From NCBI RefSeq assembly GCF_002284575.1, contig NZ_NPKJ01000073.1, positions 57,124 to 121,123 of the forward strand: DNA of 64,000 nt, read 5' to 3'. The stretch is from Mesorhizobium temperatum. GTDB taxonomy: Bacteria > Pseudomonadota > Alphaproteobacteria > Rhizobiales > Rhizobiaceae. Shown here one piece after another: positions 60,948 to 64,000 of this stretch (within the stretch, counting starts at the first letter, position 1; the number at the start of each line of letters is the position of its first letter). The position numbers and the translations under genes are program-made. Under the pieces are notes generated by a model that ran no database searches, was not told the DNA's origin, and saw nothing but the letters and a program-made list of their open reading frames with translations.

Positions 60948-61484
60948 CGCCCGACGTTTCCTTTCAGGCGAAGCGCTTCAGGTTGGCGGATTGGTTTGGC
61001 GGTTGAGCGCTTCGAAGTGGTCGGATTGAAGTTGCCGAGCCTGCGGCGGACTTTAAGAGGCTGCGTAGGGCCTAGCACCGGTCCCGCATCGCGCTTTATG
61101 CGACTTTGACAATGGTCCGTCTGACGAACGGTCTTCCGCTTTGCGTTTCGAAAGGCGCAGTTCCGCCCCTTCCAGACCCATCTACAGCAATGAAGTAACG
61201 GCCGCGTTGGGTCAGGAGCATTGGTCCCTGCAAACGTAGTCTTCGGGCAAGCGATTGAGAGTCGGTAGGTCCTGAATAGGATCAGTACCGGCGCGGGGAA
61301 CACCAGGGCGGCGCAGACGGCATCTCAAATCAGCAGTAGCTGGAGCTTCAGCAATAAGCGGTTAGCCCGGCCAATCGAAACTTTGGGCAGCTCGGACCAT
61401 TGCCGCCGTCGAGGCGAGTCCCTATCGCCCCTCCGACTTGGTCTTGAGCGAAGAACATCCCGCTAAAGACGCGCGCGACCTGTT
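60948..61484. other. Long intergenic region without recognised gene
   Basis: About 540 bp between the dehydrogenase-like gene and the LysR gene. No convincing gene, palindromic repeat unit or RNA gene was seen. A short plus-strand open stretch near 61380-61490 (LWAARTIAAVEASPYRPSD) could be a gene remnant but was not recognised. Confidence 0.5.
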
Positions 61485-62402
61485 CTACCGCGCGCCTTCT
61501 CGTCCCTCCCCGACCGGCCCCATCGTCTGCTCAGCCGCAACAAGCATCTCAATAAACCTCGTCACCTTGGGCGGGCGGAAGCGCGCGGCGGGGTAGACCG
61601 TGTAGATGCCTCCGGAGGGCAGCTGCCACTCGGGCAGGATCTGAACGAGCCGCCCGGCGGCGAGCTCGTCCCGCACCAGGAAATCCGGCAGCACCGACAG
61701 GCCGGCGCCGGCGCGGACGGCCGCGAGCACTGCCGGCGTCGCGTCGATGGCGATCGTTGCCTGCATGCGCACGGCGCGGTGCTCGTCGTCGCCGCGCGAA
61801 AACTGCCACAGCAGCGGTTCGCGCAGCGCCATGTTGGCGACGAAGGGCAGTCTGGCCAAGTCTTGCGGTTCGGCAGCCGTGAACCGCCCGGCAAACTCGG
61901 CGCCGCACACCATGAATTGCCGGAAAGTGCCGATCCGCCGCGCCTGCAGGCTGGAATCGGCCAGCCAGCCGACGCGGATCGCCAGGTCCATCCCCCCGGA
62001 AGCCAGGTCGATCGTCTCGTCACCCAGCGTCAGCTCCACCCGGCAGGCGGGATAGCGCGCGCTGAAGGCGGTGACCACCGGCACCACCGCCGACGTGCCG
62101 TAGTCGTTGGGCGCCGCGATGCGCAGCGTGCCGGTCGGCTCGGTGGCCGCTTGCGCGAGCTCGTCGAAGGCATCCTCGGCCTGCTGCAGGACTTGCAGGC
62201 AGCGGGCATGGAATGTCCGGCCCGCCTCGGTCGGATGGACGCGCCGCGTCGTGCGGATCAGCAGCGTCGTTCCGACATCGCGCTCCAGCCGCGCCACCTG
62301 CTGGCTGACGACCGCCTTGGTGATGCCCAGCCGCTCGGCGGCCCGCGTGAACGAGCCGGCGTCGACCACCGCGGCGAAATAGGCCAGCCGGTTCAGGTTC
62401 AT
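61485..62402 (-). CDS. LysR family transcriptional regulator (intact copy)
   Basis: A 305-residue regulator starting MNLNRLAYFAAVVDAGSFTR; helix-turn-helix AAERLGITKAVVSQQVARLE, effector domain from about residue 90. It is the source copy for the fragments at 59140-59812 and 56768-57012. It is divergent from an MBL-fold gene 160 bp away, the likely target: in related genomes such LysR-MBL pairs are common (family knowledge). Confidence 0.92.
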   Translation of the reverse strand: MNLNRLAYFAAVVDAGSFTRAAERLGITKAVVSQQVARLERDVGTTLLIRTTRRVHPTEAGRTFHARCLQVLQQAEDAFDELAQAATEPTGTLRIAAPNDYGTSAVVPVVTAFSARYPACRVELTLGDETIDLASGGMDLAIRVGWLADSSLQARRIGTFRQFMVCGAEFAGRFTAAEPQDLARLPFVANMALREPLLWQFSRGDDEHRAVRMQATIAIDATPAVLAAVRAGAGLSVLPDFLVRDELAAGRLVQILPEWQLPSGGIYTVYPAARFRPPKVTRFIEMLVAAEQTMGPVGEGREGAR

Positions 62403-62565
62403 GCGTGGTCCATGGCAGGTGCGACCTTATTGTCAGTCAATGGCTTACATTACGTCTATTTTGTCGGCCTTCAATACGCATTCCGCTTTTGCCATCTTCC
62501 AGACATCGAGGCTGCGCGGGAGATGCGCCGCCCCGAATTCCGCATTCGAGCCCCAGGAGACATCC

Positions 62566-63464
62566 ATGTTCACACGGAGAGCCATCATGAAAACCACCCT
62601 CGCCGCCGGCACCGCCGCCGTCTTCGCTCCCGCCGGGTTTGGCCATGCGGCCGCAGGGCTTTCCTGGAAACATTTTCCGGCCGGGGAAAACGGCTTCTTT
62701 CGCGCGCCCCGGTGCTGATCACCGGCGCCTCCGAGGCTCTGCTGATCGACGGCGGTTTCACCTACTCCGACGGCCGGGCCGTGGCCGACGCGATCAAGGC
62801 GACGGGCAAGACGCTCACCACCATCTATGTCAGCCAGTCCGACCCGGACTATTATTTCGGCCTCAAGCCGATCAAGGAGGCTTTCCCGCAGGCACGGGTG
62901 ATCGCCGCAGCCGAGACGGTGGCCGCCATCAACGGCAGCGTCGACAAGAAAATCGCGGTTTGGGGGCCGCAGCTCAAGGAGAACGGCCCGCAGGCGCTCG
63001 CCGATGTCGTCATCCCCGAGACGTTCGACGGCAAGACGCTCACCGTCGATGGCGAGACCATCGAGATCGTCGACGCGGAAGGCCTCGCCAACCGGCGCTA
63101 TCTCTCGGTGCCGTCGCTGAATGCGGTGTTCGGCGGGGTGATGATTTTTTCCGGCGTGCATGTCTGGACCGCCGACACGCCAACCAAGGAACAGCGCGCC
63201 GCCTGGCTCGCCAATCTCGAAAAGATCGTCGCCGCCAAACCTGAAATCGTCGTGCCCGGCCACATGACGCCGCAGGCCGCCACCGACCTTTCGGGCGTCG
63301 AGCACACCAAAACCTACCTTATTGCCTTCGAGGAAGAACTGGCCAAGGCCAAGGACGCGGCCGCGCTCAAGGGCGCCATGGAAGCCCGCTTCCCCGGCCT
63401 CGGCATGGGCGTGGCGCTCGACATCGGCTCCAAGGTCGCCACCGGCGAGATGAAGTGGGGCTGA
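62566..63464 (+). pseudogene. MBL-fold protein with one-base frameshift and altered metal site
   Basis: From ATG 62566 (AGGAG upstream) a signal peptide is read (MFTRRAIMKTTLAAGTAAV) and continues to GENGFFRAP; an extra C in the C-run near 62708 then shifts the frame, and VLITGASEALLIDGGFTYSD continues to 63464. In the MBL core the usual HxHxDH is replaced by VSQSDPDYYFGL, keeping only one Asp, while the later GHM (VVPGHMTPQ) is retained. So the protein is either a non-hydrolytic member or uses another metal set. With the frameshift corrected it would have about 298 residues. Confidence 0.8.
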
Positions 63465-63470
63465 GGGCAC

Positions 63471-63650
63471 GACCTGGGTTCCTCGCCCCCACCGAAAGGT
63501 GGGGGAGAGGTGGCCGCGAAGCGGCCGGAGAGGGGGCTTTCGTAAGGCGCAGTCCCCCTCTCCGTCTCGGCTTCGCCGAGCCACCTCTCCCCACTTTCGT
63601 GGGGCGAGGAACCCAAGCTGGAATGAAGCCGCGCCGCCCTCACCCAACAT
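63471..63650. repeat. Palindromic repeat pair, family B, direct-repeat copy 1
   Basis: Starts GACCTGGGTTCCTCGCCCCC and contains two inverted halves around CTTTCGTAAGGCGCAGTCCC. It is nearly identical to 63702-63883. Confidence 0.85.
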
Positions 63651-63701
63651 CTGCCCGGTAGGGAATCGCTTCAGACAACCATTCCGGAGTAGACCTATCA
63701 A

Positions 63702-63883
63702 GACCTGGGTTCCTCGCCCACCGCGAAGCGGGGGAGAGGTGGCCGCGAAGCGGCCGGAGAGGGGGCTTTCGTAAGGCGCAGTCCCCCTCTCCGTCTCGGC
63801 TTCGCCGAGCCACCTCTCCCCCACTTTCGTGGGGGCGAGGAACCCAAGCTGGAATGAAGCCGCGCCGCCCCTCACCCCACATT
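63702..63883. repeat. Palindromic repeat pair, family B, direct-repeat copy 2
   Basis: Second copy of the 180-bp unit at 63471-63650, separated by 51 bp. Its end reaches over the stop codon of the last gene in the window. Confidence 0.85.
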
Positions 63884-64000
63884 CTGAATCCGCCCCCAGG
63901 TGCTCTTGGTTCCCCAGATGCCGGAGCGCAGCGCTTCGAGCTGCACGATCTGGCTGTGGTCGACGAACAGGTTGACCTCGTTGCCGTAGTTCTTGACGTA
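63872..64000 (-). CDS. Phosphosulfolactate synthase-like protein, C-terminal end (5' part outside window)
   Basis: The last 42 residues are visible: YVKNYGNEVNLFVDHSQI, VQLEALRSGIWGTKSTWGRI and NVG before the stop. The NLFVDHSQIVQLEALRSG block resembles the C-terminus of ComA/HSA32-type phosphosulfolactate synthase-related proteins, TIM-barrel enzymes that join sulfite and phosphoenolpyruvate in some organisms. The final residues lie in a family B repeat. Function in this genome cannot be judged from the fragment. Confidence 0.6.
   Translation of the reverse strand, partial: YVKNYGNEVNLFVDHSQIVQLEALRSGIWGTKSTWGRIQNVG

Overview
The window looks like chromosomal DNA of a Rhizobiales bacterium, most likely Mesorhizobium or a close relative (inference). 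The basis is the high G+C content, the small palindromic dispersed repeats of rhizobial type, and the gene content: homogentisate pathway, DUF2093 and DUF4170 proteins, a TAT-exported family 1 and family 5 type transporter repertoire, and many divergent LysR/MarR regulator pairs. No rRNA, tRNA, CRISPR array or transposase gene was seen.

Layout. 1-6.3 kb: tyrosine/homogentisate catabolism (3' end of hppD, then hmgA, an MBL-fold hydrolase and a fumarylacetoacetate hydrolase on the minus strand, with a divergent MarR regulator), interrupted by a PIN-type toxin-antitoxin pair and a DinB protein. 6.5-8.8 kb: threonine degradation (kbl-tdh). 9.1-11.2 kb: membrane GGDEF-EAL protein. 11.2-13.0 kb: a second toxin-antitoxin pair and a MarR/membrane-protein pair. 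13.1-22.3 kb: a probable quaternary-amine catabolic locus (trimethylamine-dehydrogenase-like flavoprotein, enolase-superfamily enzyme, two paralogous secreted proteins, family 5 solute-binding protein, non-pyrrolysine MttB, divergent LysR), with queF embedded. 22.4-28.2 kb: monooxygenase/GlxA-type regulator pair, mutL, a DMT exporter/LysR pair and a DUF2093 protein. 28.3-33.9 kb: an envelope operon (pmbA-like, inositol-phosphatase-like, DUF4170, acyltransferase, waaA, lpxK). 34.2-38.2 kb: lipid-linked sugar genes (GT2, methyltransferase, GtrA; facing a PIG-V-like mannosyltransferase and a small partner). 38.3-45.0 kb: GH127 sugar-utilisation operon with its own ABC importer and LacI regulator.

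45.3-63.5 kb is an accessory, decaying region. It carries a two-gene Hachiman antiphage system (hamA nuclease, hamB helicase) followed by a 4-bp-overlapping broken gene, an HNH endonuclease, a branched-chain-amino-acid-type ABC transporter, two nearly identical DHFR-like genes 8 kb apart, one intact and two truncated copies of one LysR gene, a GntR stub, and YCII, PQQ-sugar-dehydrogenase and MBL genes each with frameshifts. Palindromic repeats cluster here too.

The strongest items for follow-up are the Hachiman operon and its coupled third gene, the amine locus, the two toxin-antitoxin operons that share an operator half-site at different spacing, several clear regulator palindromes, and the concentration of frameshifts in the last third of the window.
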